DNA of 13,689 nucleotides from Rhodospirillaceae bacterium (GCA_028817685.1 JAPPPC010000860.1:1-13689), one strand, 5' to 3'. Shown: positions 1-8,084, numbered from the stretch's first letter. Numbers and translations are program-made. Notes: generated from the sequence alone by a model not told the origin.

Positions 1-1
1 T

Positions 2-1126
2 CGCCTTGGCCCGACGGGGCCGCCCGCGCAGGCGGTTGGTGCCGGCGACTGGGCGGAAGTGCGCGCCATGCTGGGCCGCGCCTGGTTCCTCGCCCTGGCG
101 ATAGGCGGCGGCTTGATCCTGTTGCAACTACCGATCGTGACGTTCGCGATCTGGATCGTTGAGGCGAGCGGCGAGGTCGAAACCCTGGCCGAGCGCTATT
201 TCCTGATCCGTATCTGGGCCGCGCCAGCGGCACTGTCGACCTACGCGATCATCGGCTGGTTCTACGGCATGCAGGAAGCCCGTATTCCCCTGGTCCTGCA
301 GGTTGGAATCAATGTGGTGAATATCCTGCTCGACCTGCTGTTCGTTTTCGGCTTCGGCTGGGGTGTCGAAGGTGTCGCCGCCGCGACACTGATCGCGGAA
401 TATTGCGGCGTGGCAGCCGCGATCTATTTTGTACGTCGCCATTTGAAGCGCCTGCCGGAAGCGGAAAGCCGGGTGCGGGTGTTCGATTTCGCGAAGATGA
501 AGGGCATCCTGACCTTCAACAGCTTCATTTTTCTGCGGACGCTCTGCGTCGTTTCCGGGTCGGCCATTTTCATGACCCAAGGCGCGAAACTGGGCGACGT
601 GCCGCTGGCCGCGAACCATGTGCTGTACAATTTCATGCTCATCACCTCGTTCGGTCTGGACGGCCTTGCGAACGCGGCAGAGGCGCTGATCGGACAGGCG
701 ACCGGACGTCGCGACCGCCGCGCTTTCGACCAGGCGGCGCGCGCCGTTCTGCTCTGGTCCGGTGTGGTCGGGGTGATCAATTTTCTGATCTATTGGCTCT
801 TCGGCGCTGCGATTGTCGCGCTCCTCACGGATATCGAGGCCGTTCGCGTGGCTGCGGCCGAATTTCTACCATGGGCGATCGTCATGCCGCTTATATCCGT
901 CTGGGCCTACACCTTCGACGGTATCTTTCTGGGCGCCCGCCGGGCACGCACCATGCTGGCCTGCATGCTGTTCTCTTTCGCGGTCTACATGGTGGCAATG
1001 TTCACGCTGTTGCCCGCCTACGACAACCACGCGCTGTGGCTGGCGCTGAACGCATTCCTCGGATTCCGGGGCCTGACCTTGATGCTGTGCTATCCGCGTC
1101 TGCGCCAGGAACTGAGGATGGATTAG
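2..1126 (+). CDS. MATE family efflux transporter, DinF type (5'-truncated)
   Basis: Inner-membrane multidrug/toxin extrusion transporter, expected to export organic compounds by sodium or proton antiport. The frame is open to the left edge, so the start lies outside the window; 374 residues remain and perhaps 70 N-terminal residues are missing against a usual length of about 440-450. Visible marks are many hydrophobic helices, a RIWAAPAALSTYAIIGWFYG stretch, then a QEARIPL..QVGINVVNILLD region and an FDGIFLGARR motif near the end, all typical of the DinF branch of MATE proteins. A GTG at 59 is only an internal codon: the upstream codons encode a PAQAVGAGD segment that matches the family. That segment reads PTGPPAQ where I would expect something like TTGLTAQ, so two prolines look unusual. 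The substrate is unknown. It is followed by a 77-bp gap and the redox operon, with no visible functional link. Confidence 0.9.
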   Translation, partial: RLGPTGPPAQAVGAGDWAEVRAMLGRAWFLALAIGGGLILLQLPIVTFAIWIVEASGEVETLAERYFLIRIWAAPAALSTYAIIGWFYGMQEARIPLVLQVGINVVNILLDLLFVFGFGWGVEGVAAATLIAEYCGVAAAIYFVRRHLKRLPEAESRVRVFDFAKMKGILTFNSFIFLRTLCVVSGSAIFMTQGAKLGDVPLAANHVLYNFMLITSFGLDGLANAAEALIGQATGRRDRRAFDQAARAVLLWSGVVGVINFLIYWLFGAAIVALLTDIEAVRVAAAEFLPWAIVMPLISVWAYTFDGIFLGARRARTMLACMLFSFAVYMVAMFTLLPAYDNHALWLALNAFLGFRGLTLMLCYPRLRQELRMD

Positions 1127-1203
1127 GTCGTCGATTGCAAATTCGGGTCCCGCCCGTCATTTTGAATACTCAAAACACACTCCGAGCTCGGTCATTCCAA
1201 TTC

Positions 1204-2013
1204 ATGAGCAACGCCACCCTGCATACGCCTGTGTCCCGCCCGGTGCTCCGCAAGAATGCGTTGCTGTCCGTGCTCGGCGGTGTCGCCGGGCTGACGGTTC
1301 TCTTCTTTATCGTCCGCCCCGCTTTGCCCGCAGCCTGGTCGACGCCGGGCAGTCCGGAGCTTTATCTGACCGGCGTGTTGGGGGGGCTGCTCTGCCTGAT
1401 CCCCTTCGCTTTCTCGGTTGCAAAACGGTCTGGCAAGGCGGATAGCCCGCCTGCCTGGTTTATCGGTCACGTTCTGGCGGCGACCGTCGGCGTGGCGCTT
1501 CTGGTCGTTCATTCCGGCCTCTATGTGCGGCGGCCTCCGGCCCTTCTTTTGGCAGGTGGGTTGTTCCTGGTCGTGCAAGGGGCTTTGGCCCGCGCGTATC
1601 TGGCGCATCAGATATCTGGCATTTTCGGCGGCAAATACGCGGCGATTGTTGGCGCCGGTGCGGTCGATAAAACGCAGATGCGGGCGATCATCGACGCGAA
1701 GATATCGCTGCTGGGTCAGCTTGATCCGGGCGCGGCGGAAGCACTGTTCTCGCCGACCTTGTCGCACTGGTTGCGGCATCCGTTAATGAGCTACAGGTAT
1801 GTGAAGCTGGCGAAGGCGGAAGAGAATTTGATCGGCCAGCGGCGCGCGATTTCGCCGATCCTGGCCTATTGGCGCGCCTTGCATATCGGGGTCGCCTTCC
1901 TGTTTCTGTTGGGATTGATCTTGCATGTGATTACCGTAACCTTCTTCGCCGGCTATGTGGCCAATGGCGGTCCGGTCACCTGGTGGCATCTCGCCGCGTG
2001 GGGGGCGCCATGA
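1204..2013 (+). CDS. Diheme b-type cytochrome membrane subunit of a molybdoenzyme
   Basis: A 269-residue integral membrane protein, probably the quinone-reactive anchor for the Fe-S/Mo protein encoded next. About five membrane helices are visible (roughly residues 20-42, 53-73, 86-106, 112-134 and 226-252). Two helices each carry a histidine pair 14 residues apart: H89/H103 and H227/H241. This is the layout expected for two stacked b hemes with bis-His ligation, as in NarI-, PhsC- and cytochrome b-like anchors. The size also fits NarI/PhsC-type subunits rather than the larger heme-free NrfD/DmsC type. A soluble stretch of about 90 residues lies between helices 4 and 5. The ATG has no clear Shine-Dalgarno sequence; an in-frame TTG at 1162 is a less likely start. 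The stop overlaps the next ATG as ATGA, indicating translational coupling. Exact family membership is not certain. Confidence 0.8.
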   Translation: MSNATLHTPVSRPVLRKNALLSVLGGVAGLTVLFFIVRPALPAAWSTPGSPELYLTGVLGGLLCLIPFAFSVAKRSGKADSPPAWFIGHVLAATVGVALLVVHSGLYVRRPPALLLAGGLFLVVQGALARAYLAHQISGIFGGKYAAIVGAGAVDKTQMRAIIDAKISLLGQLDPGAAEALFSPTLSHWLRHPLMSYRYVKLAKAEENLIGQRRAISPILAYWRALHIGVAFLFLLGLILHVITVTFFAGYVANGGPVTWWHLAAWGAP

Positions 2014-4928
2014 GCCAGCTTGCCCTGATGATAGATATGGCCCGTTGCATCGGCTGCAAAAGCTGCGAGGCGGCCTGCAAGCAGGAGCACGGGCTGGGCC
2101 CGCACGAGTACCGCAACAAAGTGCTGTGGCTGGAGGCGCCGGGCACGCCGCATGTCGACTTGCTGACCGTGAGCTGCCAGCACTGCGAGCGGCCTGCCTG
2201 CTTGCGCGCTTGCCCGGTCAATCCGAAGGCGATCCATAAAGATCCGGAAACCGGCGTCGTCGCCGTGAACGAAGATCGCTGTACCGGGTGCGGCGAATGC
2301 GTGACGGCTTGTCCCTACGGCGCGATGGGATTCGATCCGATCGACCATCATGCGGTGAAGTGCGATCTGTGCGCCGACCGGCGCGGCCGCGGCGATACGC
2401 CGGCCTGCGCCAGCGTCTGCCCGACGACGGCCATACGTTTTGGCGAACGGAAAGACCATCTCGCCGCCGTGGCGGAAGAGGGGCGTGAGCCGATCGACCA
2501 CGATCATTTCCTGATGGGCCCGGCGACAGTTTATTTGCCGCCGGACCGCCAGCGGGACAACAGTGAAGACCTCAAGCTGATCGCCCTGATGGAGGATCAG
2601 TCGAGCCGCGATCCGTTGAAGACCGTGACTCGCGAAGGACCCTATGGCGCCGATCGCGAGATGCGCACAGCCGATCGCGTGGTGCCAGGCTCCTGTAATG
2701 TTTGCTTCAACGGCTGCCCGGTGAAGTTTCATCTCAAGGACGACAAGGTTGTCGGGATCACCGGCAATGACGAGGATCCCGCTTTCAAGGGGCACATCTG
2801 TCCGAAATCGCAGATGACGCTGCAGCTCTACAACAATGAGCGACGGCAGACCCGCCCGATGAAGCGGGTCGGGCCGCGTGGCTCCGGACGGCTGGAACCG
2901 ATCTCCTGGGAACAGGCGCTGGATGAGATCGCGGCCAAGCTGCTGGAATTGCGGGACCGTTATGGCCCGGAAACCCTGGCGCTCTTCTCCGGCACGCGGT
3001 CGGGCATCATCACGAACCAGGGCTATGTCCGCCTGTTCCAACAGATGTGGGGGACGCCCAACCAGGAGAGCACGGAGCCTTACTGTTCCTCTTCCAAGAA
3101 CCTGACCTTCGGCATGGTGCAGGGCAACCGGGCGCTGCCCAACACCTATACACCGACCGACATTGGCAGCGCGGAACTCTACGTCTATATCGGCGATAAT
3201 CAGGCGGAAACGCGGCCGGTCTATTTCGGCATGATCAATGAGTGGCGTCGGCAAAACGGCGCGCGGATGATCGCCATCGATCCGCGTCTCAGCGCGACGG
3301 CGAACAAGGCGGATGAATGGCTGGCAATCCGCTCCGGCACCGACTTGGCGCTGGTGCTTGCCATGATCAATCATATCTTCACCAAGGGATTGCACGACGC
3401 GCACTTCTGCGAGAATTGGATCGAGGGGTGGGAACGCTGGCGCGATTATCTCGACCGGCAGGGCTATACGCCCGCCTGGGCGGCGCCGATTACGGATATC
3501 CCGCAAGAGAAGATCGAGGAACTGGCCGAGGCGATCGCGACTGTCGATGGCTGCATGATCTATGGCAGCCGCGGTATCAACCAGCACTCCAACGGCACGC
3601 AAACGAATCGCGCGCTGATGTTCCTGGCCGCGATGACCGGCAACTGGGCGCGGCCGGGCGGCGGCTACTTCAACATCTCCTCGGCGATGTTCATCCAGGC
3701 GAATGCACCCGAAGATCGCCGGACCACACCGGACCGCCCGGCGGTGGGCCGGACGCAATCCGCCTGGCTGCGGGCGATGACGGAAGGCGAGCCTTATCGC
3801 ATCTCGGCGATGATCGGTTCGAACAATCCGTTTTCGCTTTGGCCGTCGCAGGAGCATGTCCGCGCCGCGGCGCTGGCGCTCGACCTTTATGTCCATATGG
3901 GTCTGTTCGAAAACGAGGCGAACCAATTCGCCGATTACGTCCTGCCGGTGGCGAGCGGGATTGAGAAGGGGGGCATCAGTCGGGCTTCGGAAGAACGCCG
4001 CATTGTCTGGAATGACAAGCTGATCGAACCGCCGGGCGAGGCACGGTCGGACGGCTGGATCTGGATCGAGCTGGGCAAGCGACTGGGTTTCGGCGATGTG
4101 CTGAAAGAGGAATACAAGGACACGGGCACCTTCTGGGACGAGATGTGCGCCGGCAGTCCCTTCCTGCGCGGGTGTACTTCCGAAGCGTTTCGGGCCAGCC
4201 CGACGCGTACTCTTCGCTTCCCCATGGACGAGAACGGCGAAGCGCCGGAGACGATGTATCTCGAAGGCACCACGGCGCTCGGCCAGTCGGAAGGCAAACG
4301 CTTTCCGACCGAGACCGGCAAGCTCGAATTCTGGACCGAGGAGCAGGAAGCCGCGTTCGCTGAAATCGGGCTGTCGGCGCTTCCCGAGTTCTACAGCGAA
4401 CGAGAGCAGCTCATCGAACTGCCCTATATCGAGCGTGAGGGTGAGATTGGCGGGATGGAACAGCCCGCGATGTTCTCGGAGCGTCGGACCTATAACCGGC
4501 CCGCGCGCATCGTGCAGGGGTCGAACGATTCCCCCGGTGCGCGGCTGCGGGCACAGGGCTACGACACCGAACTCGTCACCGGCAGGCCGCCGGCACCGCA
4601 TTTCCATTCATGGACCCACGATTTCTGGCAGGCACAGGAAATGTGGCCGGACCTTTACGTGCAGATGCACCCGGACAAGGCGGCCCAACTGGGCATCGCG
4701 GACGGCGAGGTGGCGCGGGTCGAGACGACGGATGGTGTGGTCGAAGCGCGCGCCTGGGTGCGCGACGGCATTCGGCCCAATACGGTTTACATCCCGCTCG
4801 GCTGGGGCGAGAAGCAGCCTTACAACCCGTGGCGCCCAGTCAACTTTCTGACCGATCACACGCAGCGCGATCCGATGGCTGACCAGACCAACCTGAAGAC
4901 GCGGCTGTGCAAGGTGACCGCGGTTTAG
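2010..4928 (+). CDS. Fused four-cluster ferredoxin / molybdopterin oxidoreductase
   Basis: A 972-residue fusion of the electron-transfer (B) and catalytic (A) subunits of a complex iron-sulfur molybdoenzyme. Residues 1-170 form a DmsB/PhsB-like domain with 16 cysteines in four groups (C13/16/19/23, C56/59/64/68, C91/94/97/101, C118/121/133/137), enough for four [4Fe-4S] clusters. Residues from about 225 start the catalytic part with a Mo4Fe4S motif (C229/232/236 and C264), followed by the molybdopterin oxidoreductase core and a C-terminal dinucleotide-binding domain (about 845-972). C359 in a TEPYCSSS context is the best candidate molybdenum ligand. There is no twin-arginine signal, so the enzyme should stay in the cytoplasm. 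It is translationally coupled to the preceding diheme cytochrome, suggesting electron exchange with the quinone pool. Thiosulfate/polysulfide reductases and SoeAB sulfite dehydrogenase are in the same superfamily, but the substrate is unknown. Confidence 0.88.
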   Translation: MSQLALMIDMARCIGCKSCEAACKQEHGLGPHEYRNKVLWLEAPGTPHVDLLTVSCQHCERPACLRACPVNPKAIHKDPETGVVAVNEDRCTGCGECVTACPYGAMGFDPIDHHAVKCDLCADRRGRGDTPACASVCPTTAIRFGERKDHLAAVAEEGREPIDHDHFLMGPATVYLPPDRQRDNSEDLKLIALMEDQSSRDPLKTVTREGPYGADREMRTADRVVPGSCNVCFNGCPVKFHLKDDKVVGITGNDEDPAFKGHICPKSQMTLQLYNNERRQTRPMKRVGPRGSGRLEPISWEQALDEIAAKLLELRDRYGPETLALFSGTRSGIITNQGYVRLFQQMWGTPNQESTEPYCSSSKNLTFGMVQGNRALPNTYTPTDIGSAELYVYIGDNQAETRPVYFGMINEWRRQNGARMIAIDPRLSATANKADEWLAIRSGTDLALVLAMINHIFTKGLHDAHFCENWIEGWERWRDYLDRQGYTPAWAAPITDIPQEKIEELAEAIATVDGCMIYGSRGINQHSNGTQTNRALMFLAAMTGNWARPGGGYFNISSAMFIQANAPEDRRTTPDRPAVGRTQSAWLRAMTEGEPYRISAMIGSNNPFSLWPSQEHVRAAALALDLYVHMGLFENEANQFADYVLPVASGIEKGGISRASEERRIVWNDKLIEPPGEARSDGWIWIELGKRLGFGDVLKEEYKDTGTFWDEMCAGSPFLRGCTSEAFRASPTRTLRFPMDENGEAPETMYLEGTTALGQSEGKRFPTETGKLEFWTEEQEAAFAEIGLSALPEFYSEREQLIELPYIEREGEIGGMEQPAMFSERRTYNRPARIVQGSNDSPGARLRAQGYDTELVTGRPPAPHFHSWTHDFWQAQEMWPDLYVQMHPDKAAQLGIADGEVARVETTDGVVEARAWVRDGIRPNTVYIPLGWGEKQPYNPWRPVNFLTDHTQRDPMADQTNLKTRLCKVTAV

Positions 4929-5001
4929 GGAGACCGCACAGGGTTTCAAAACCGTGTCAGTGCATATTGCCAGCTGACTTGTCTTGTCCTAGCTAAGGGA
5001 A

Positions 5002-5391
5002 ATGTTGAGGGTCGCATTCCTGCTCGCACTGCTTTTCCCGGCCGTCACCGTCGCGGACGACAGATGGCCGGGGGCGGAGATCGAGGCACGCCTTATCGGC
5101 AATACGATTATCGGCGAAGCGAATGATTTCTTCGGTGCCGATTTTAAGATCTATTTTCATCCCGACGGTTCTACGCGCGGTGTGGCACAGAAATTCAGCA
5201 TCACGATTACGGACCAGGGCCGCTGGGAGATCGACGGTGATCGGCTTTGCGTGTAGTGGTCGAAATGGGAAGGGAGCGACCGGTTGTGCCGGACGACGGC
5301 GACCCGCGATGGCGAAATCCTAATGTTCGATGCCGAAGGTACCGTGACGTCGCGTCAGTCAATCCGTGAAGGGAATCCATTCAACCTATAG
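5002..5391 (+). pseudogene. Small secreted protein gene interrupted by in-frame amber codon
   Basis: The first 84 codons encode a signal peptide (about residues 1-18, ending AVTVADD) and a small domain containing FKIYFHPDG and GRWEIDGDRLCV. A TAG at 5254-5256 then stops translation. In the same frame the next 44 codons read on to a TAG at 5389-5391 and look like the natural continuation: WSKWEG, RLC, GEILMFDAEGTV and a polar end. The full product would be 129 residues with two cysteines (C83, C96), a pattern that resembles small periplasmic proteins with a WEIDG..LC.QW motif. A single C-to-T change in a CAG glutamine codon would explain the stop. The AAGGGA at 4995-5000 lies only one base before the ATG, so TTG at 5005 is an alternative start. 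Function is not known. A truncated functional protein or nonsense read-through cannot be excluded. Confidence 0.65.
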
Positions 5392-5430
5392 CGCGGGCCT
5401 GGACTGCCTTATAAGAAGCGCAGACGACGA

Positions 5431-5435
5431 GGAGG
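5431..5435 (+). promoter_or_regulatory. Strong ribosome binding site of the first LLM gene
   Basis: A GGAGG core lies seven bases before the ATG at 5443 and fixes that start. The spacer from 5392 to 5442 also contains TTATAA, but no convincing -35 partner was found. Confidence 0.6.
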
Positions 5436-5442
5436 AACGCGC

Positions 5443-6354
5443 ATGAACGACCGCATCAAGCTGGGCACGGCATTACCCTTCAGTGATATCGGGCATGACC
5501 CGAAAACCGTCACCGCCTTCGTCCAGGCGGCGGAAGCGTTGGGCTATGATCATTTGACCGGCACCGATCATGTGCTGGGCGTGAATGTCACGAACCGGCC
5601 CGACTGGGATATGAGCCGCAACACGTCGGCCGACGTGTTCCACGACCCTTTCGTCCTGTTCGGGTTCCTGTCGAACGTGACCGAGCGGATCGAGTTCTCC
5701 GTACAGGTGCTGATCCTGGCGCAGCGGCAGACCGCTTTGGTCGCCAAGCAGGCGGCGTCGCTCGATGTGCTGTGCGGCGGCCGCTTCCGGCTGGGCGTCG
5801 GGATCGGCTGGAACAAGGAAGAGTTCGTGGCCTTAAACGAGAATTTTCACGATCGCGGGAAGCGTTCCGAAGAACAGGTCGAGGTGATGCAACGGCTTTG
5901 GGCTGAGGATCATGTCTCTTTCAAGGGCAAGTGGCATGAGATTCCGGACGCGGGCATCAATCCGCGGCCGCTCAAGGGGACGATGCCTCTGTGGTTCGGT
6001 GGCCATGTGGACGCGACCCTGCGGCGGACGGCGAAGTACGGCGACGGCTGGATCATGCTGTCGCACCCCGCCGGGGCCGAGGCCGTGGCGCTGTTCGAGA
6101 AGCTGCGGGGCTACACCGAAGAGGAAGGCCGCGACCCGGCCGCGATGGGGCTCGAGATCTGGACCTCGATCGCGGAAGGCGGACCGGAGGAATGGCGCGC
6201 CGAAGCCAAATTCTGGAAAGAGGCCGGCGTGACCCACATCACGGTGAACAATGCGCGCCAGCGCGCGCACCACAAGCGCATCCAGGGCAGCAGCTTCGCC
6301 GACCATGTCGCTGGCATCGAACGTTATCGCGAGGCCGTCGCCGACATCCTATAA
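5443..6354 (+). CDS. LLM class flavin/F420-dependent oxidoreductase (first copy)
   Basis: A 303-residue luciferase-like monooxygenase family enzyme, expected to be a cytosolic TIM-barrel oxidoreductase using F420 or FMN. The family signature is clear: an N-terminal LGTALPF strand, QTALVAKQAASLD in the middle, then GGRFRLGVGIGWNKEEF, and the later MPLWFGG and YGDGWI segments. This arrangement resembles the Rv2161c-like group (TIGR03619). Whether this organism makes F420 cannot be decided from the window, so the cofactor is an inference. It begins behind a strong GGAGG and is followed after 32 bp by an Old Yellow Enzyme family reductase on the same strand, suggesting cotranscription and a shared reductive or catabolic role. 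A second LLM gene occurs at 10296. Confidence 0.88.
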   Translation: MNDRIKLGTALPFSDIGHDPKTVTAFVQAAEALGYDHLTGTDHVLGVNVTNRPDWDMSRNTSADVFHDPFVLFGFLSNVTERIEFSVQVLILAQRQTALVAKQAASLDVLCGGRFRLGVGIGWNKEEFVALNENFHDRGKRSEEQVEVMQRLWAEDHVSFKGKWHEIPDAGINPRPLKGTMPLWFGGHVDATLRRTAKYGDGWIMLSHPAGAEAVALFEKLRGYTEEEGRDPAAMGLEIWTSIAEGGPEEWRAEAKFWKEAGVTHITVNNARQRAHHKRIQGSSFADHVAGIERYREAVADIL

Positions 6355-6386
6355 AGACGCCAGTCCCAGTACGGAGGATTTCATCC

Positions 6387-7565
6387 GTGACAAAAGAATC
6401 TCTGCTTTTCTCGCCGCTCGAACTGCGCGGCGTGACCTTGCCCAACAGGATCGCTGTCTCGCCGCTCTGCATGTACTCCGCCACAGACGGCTTGGCGGGC
6501 GATTGGCTCTTCGCGCATCTCAGCACGTTCGCACGGGGGAAGGCGGGATTGGTCTTCACCGAGGCGACGGCTGTCGAGCCGCGCGGGCGCATCACACCCG
6601 CCTGCCTTGGCATCTGGACCGATGAACAGGCGAAAGCGATCCGTCCGACAGTGCGCTTCATCGAAGAAATGGGCTGCGTGCCCGGTATGCAGATCGCCCA
6701 TGCCGGCCGTAAGGGGTCGGCGGAACCGCCCTTCCGCGGCGGGACGCCCCTGGCGCCGGACAATGCTGATGCATGGGAAACGGTCGGACCATCCGCGGAG
6801 CCGGTCGGTGACGGCTGGCCCGCGCCGCACGCGTTGGAGACTGGCGAGATCGCGCAGATTGTCGAGGATTTTGCGGCTGCTGCGCGGCGGGCCGCGGAAA
6901 TCGGCTTCAAGGTCATCGAAGTGCATGGCGCGCATGGTTACCTGATCCAAAGCTTCTTGTCGCCGTTGGGTAACAAGCGCAACGACGCCTATGGCGGCGA
7001 TATCCAAGGCCGCATGCGGTTCGCGCTGGAGGTGGCGGAAGCGGTGCGCGCCGCCTGGCCGGACGACCTGCCGCTGTTTTATCGGATTTCCGCCATCGAC
7101 GGCCCGGCGGAAGGATGGTCGCTGGACGACTCGGTGGTTCTGGCGCGCGAACTGGCGGCACGCGGGGTCGATGTGGTCGATTGTTCTGCCGGCGGCATAC
7201 GCGGCGCACCGGCCTTCCGCGCCAATGATGCGGGTAAACCCTTGAACAAGAGCGGTGAGCGCCCGTGGGGTTTCCAGGTCCCTTATGCCGACCGGGTGCG
7301 TCAAGAGGCCGACGTCAAAACGATGGCCGTTGGCGTCATCGTCGACCCGCACCAGGCGGAAGCCATCTTGCAGGAGGGCCGCGCCGATCTCGTCGCGCTG
7401 GGCCGGGAGATTATGTACAACCCGTTCTGGCCGCTTCACGCGGCGCAGGCGCTCGACGTCGATCCGGATAGCGCTATGTGGCCTGATCAATATGGCTGGG
7501 CAGTACAGCGCCGCCGCGAGATCATGGCCCAGAATGCCAGCGCGCTCGGCGGTCCAAAACAATAA
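6387..7565 (+). CDS. NADH:flavin oxidoreductase, Old Yellow Enzyme family (YqjM/XenA-like)
   Basis: A 392-residue FMN ene-reductase that would reduce activated C=C bonds with NAD(P)H in the cytosol. Signatures in order: LFSPLELRGVTLPNRI at the start, PLCMYSA with C28 and Y30 (the YqjM-type redox-tuning cysteine and tyrosine), QIAHAGRKGS (Q102, H105), the HGAHGYL substrate-anion site (H180, H183, Y185), SPLGNKRNDAYGG, and the FMN-phosphate end ADLVALGR. The cysteine places it in the thermophilic-like/YqjM class rather than the classical yeast type. The start is a GTG at 6387 with GGAGG nine bases upstream at 6373-6377; the long open frame upstream of it is a shadow of the LLM gene. It probably shares a transcript with that gene. 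It converges with the PAS gene, with only 10 bp between stop codons. The physiological substrate is unknown. Confidence 0.93.
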   Translation: MTKESLLFSPLELRGVTLPNRIAVSPLCMYSATDGLAGDWLFAHLSTFARGKAGLVFTEATAVEPRGRITPACLGIWTDEQAKAIRPTVRFIEEMGCVPGMQIAHAGRKGSAEPPFRGGTPLAPDNADAWETVGPSAEPVGDGWPAPHALETGEIAQIVEDFAAAARRAAEIGFKVIEVHGAHGYLIQSFLSPLGNKRNDAYGGDIQGRMRFALEVAEAVRAAWPDDLPLFYRISAIDGPAEGWSLDDSVVLARELAARGVDVVDCSAGGIRGAPAFRANDAGKPLNKSGERPWGFQVPYADRVRQEADVKTMAVGVIVDPHQAEAILQEGRADLVALGREIMYNPFWPLHAAQALDVDPDSAMWPDQYGWAVQRRREIMAQNASALGGPKQ

Positions 7566-7575
7566 TCGGCAACGG

Positions 7576-8034
7576 TTAGCGTGCGGGCCGCGGCCAGACG
7601 AAGACCAGGATCATGTTTACGCTTTGACCATCCTCGGACAGGGGGAGCATCAAACGCTCCACCTCGGTGAAGTCGTTGTTTTCTTCCTGCAGATAGTCGC
7701 GGTGATAGAGCGGCACCATGGTCGCCGCCACGTTTTGGTAGCGTTCGAGAACTTTGTCGATTTCGCTCGCCTTGACGCCTGTGCCAACGGGCTGGCCGGT
7801 TAACTCCTTGCCCAGCAGCCGCACGACCCCCGTCCCGACAAGCCGATAGACGAACCGAGGTGTCTCAGGCGAGACGTCGACAAGGGAGATATACTCCAGA
7901 AATTCCGGAACCGCCGCCGGATCGAAATCGCCGCGCGAAGGACATTCGCGCCCGCCACGCAAGCGATCCCAATGGTCGTAAAACGCTCGTATTCGAGCCG
8001 CGGCTTGCGGCGGCAATTGAAACGTCGGGCTCAC
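7576..8034 (-). CDS. PAS domain protein (PAS_5 type)
   Basis: A 152-residue stand-alone PAS protein of the type common in Rhodospirillales and related alphaproteobacteria (PF07310-like). Marks are an N-terminal WDRLRGGRE segment, CPSRGDFDPAAVPEFLEYI, a strand with RFVYRLVGT written here as PRFVYRLVGTG, GKELTG, and a C-terminal strand with MILVFVW. There is no attached kinase, GGDEF or helix-turn-helix domain and no signal peptide, so it is probably a cytosolic sensor or adaptor of unknown ligand. The start is GTG at 8034-8032 with only a weak GGA upstream. It has its own promoter-like region with a consensus -10 and two palindromes, described separately, so it is likely regulated independently of the upstream GlcG-family gene. 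No partner gene is evident in the window. Confidence 0.8.
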   Translation of the reverse strand: MSPTFQLPPQAAARIRAFYDHWDRLRGGRECPSRGDFDPAAVPEFLEYISLVDVSPETPRFVYRLVGTGVVRLLGKELTGQPVGTGVKASEIDKVLERYQNVAATMVPLYHRDYLQEENNDFTEVERLMLPLSEDGQSVNMILVFVWPRPAR

Positions 8035-8062
8035 GATGCGATTCCGTCAGGTGCAGTATTAA

Positions 8063-8072
8063 GTTGCGCAAC
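8063..8072. promoter_or_regulatory. 10-bp perfect palindrome at the predicted PAS gene start site
   Basis: GTTGCGCAAC is a perfect inverted repeat ending at the transcription start predicted from the TATAAT box. Its position suits a repressor site, but short GC-rich palindromes can arise by chance. Confidence 0.3.
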
Positions 8073-8078
8073 GAGGAA

Positions 8079-8084
8079 ATTATA
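8079..8084 (-). promoter_or_regulatory. Consensus -10 box of the PAS gene
   Basis: Read on the minus strand this is a perfect TATAAT, in an AT-rich patch unlike its surroundings, about 45 bases before the GTG start. Transcription would begin near 8072. The hexamer at a 17-bp spacer (8102-8107) is a poor -35 but is almost wholly covered by a palindrome, which suggests activator or repressor control. It is predicted from sequence only. Confidence 0.5.

Noticed and set aside
403..1203. Upstream extension of the cytochrome frame through the MATE gene
   Set aside because: The extension is an Arg/Gly/Pro-rich shadow of the MATE coding frame; membrane-protein composition begins at the ATG at 1204.
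1869..2009. Upstream extension of the Fe-S/Mo frame
   Set aside because: It overlaps the end of the cytochrome gene in another frame; the ATG at 2010 forms an ATGA coupling and begins the ferredoxin motif properly.
1953..4607. 884-codon open frame antisense to the Fe-S/Mo gene
   Set aside because: It mirrors the strong codon bias of the opposite strand, is Arg/His/Pro-rich with no recognisable domain, and the plus-strand frame has a full set of conserved cysteine motifs.
4937..4956. Hairpin-like sequence after the Fe-S/Mo gene as an intrinsic terminator
   Set aside because: The arms are short and bulged (CAC/GTG and GGTT/AACC) and no T-run follows.
7586..7595. GGCCGCGGCC palindrome near the convergent stops as a terminator
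   Set aside because: It lies inside the PAS coding sequence, is expected in GC-rich DNA, and has no T-run on either side.
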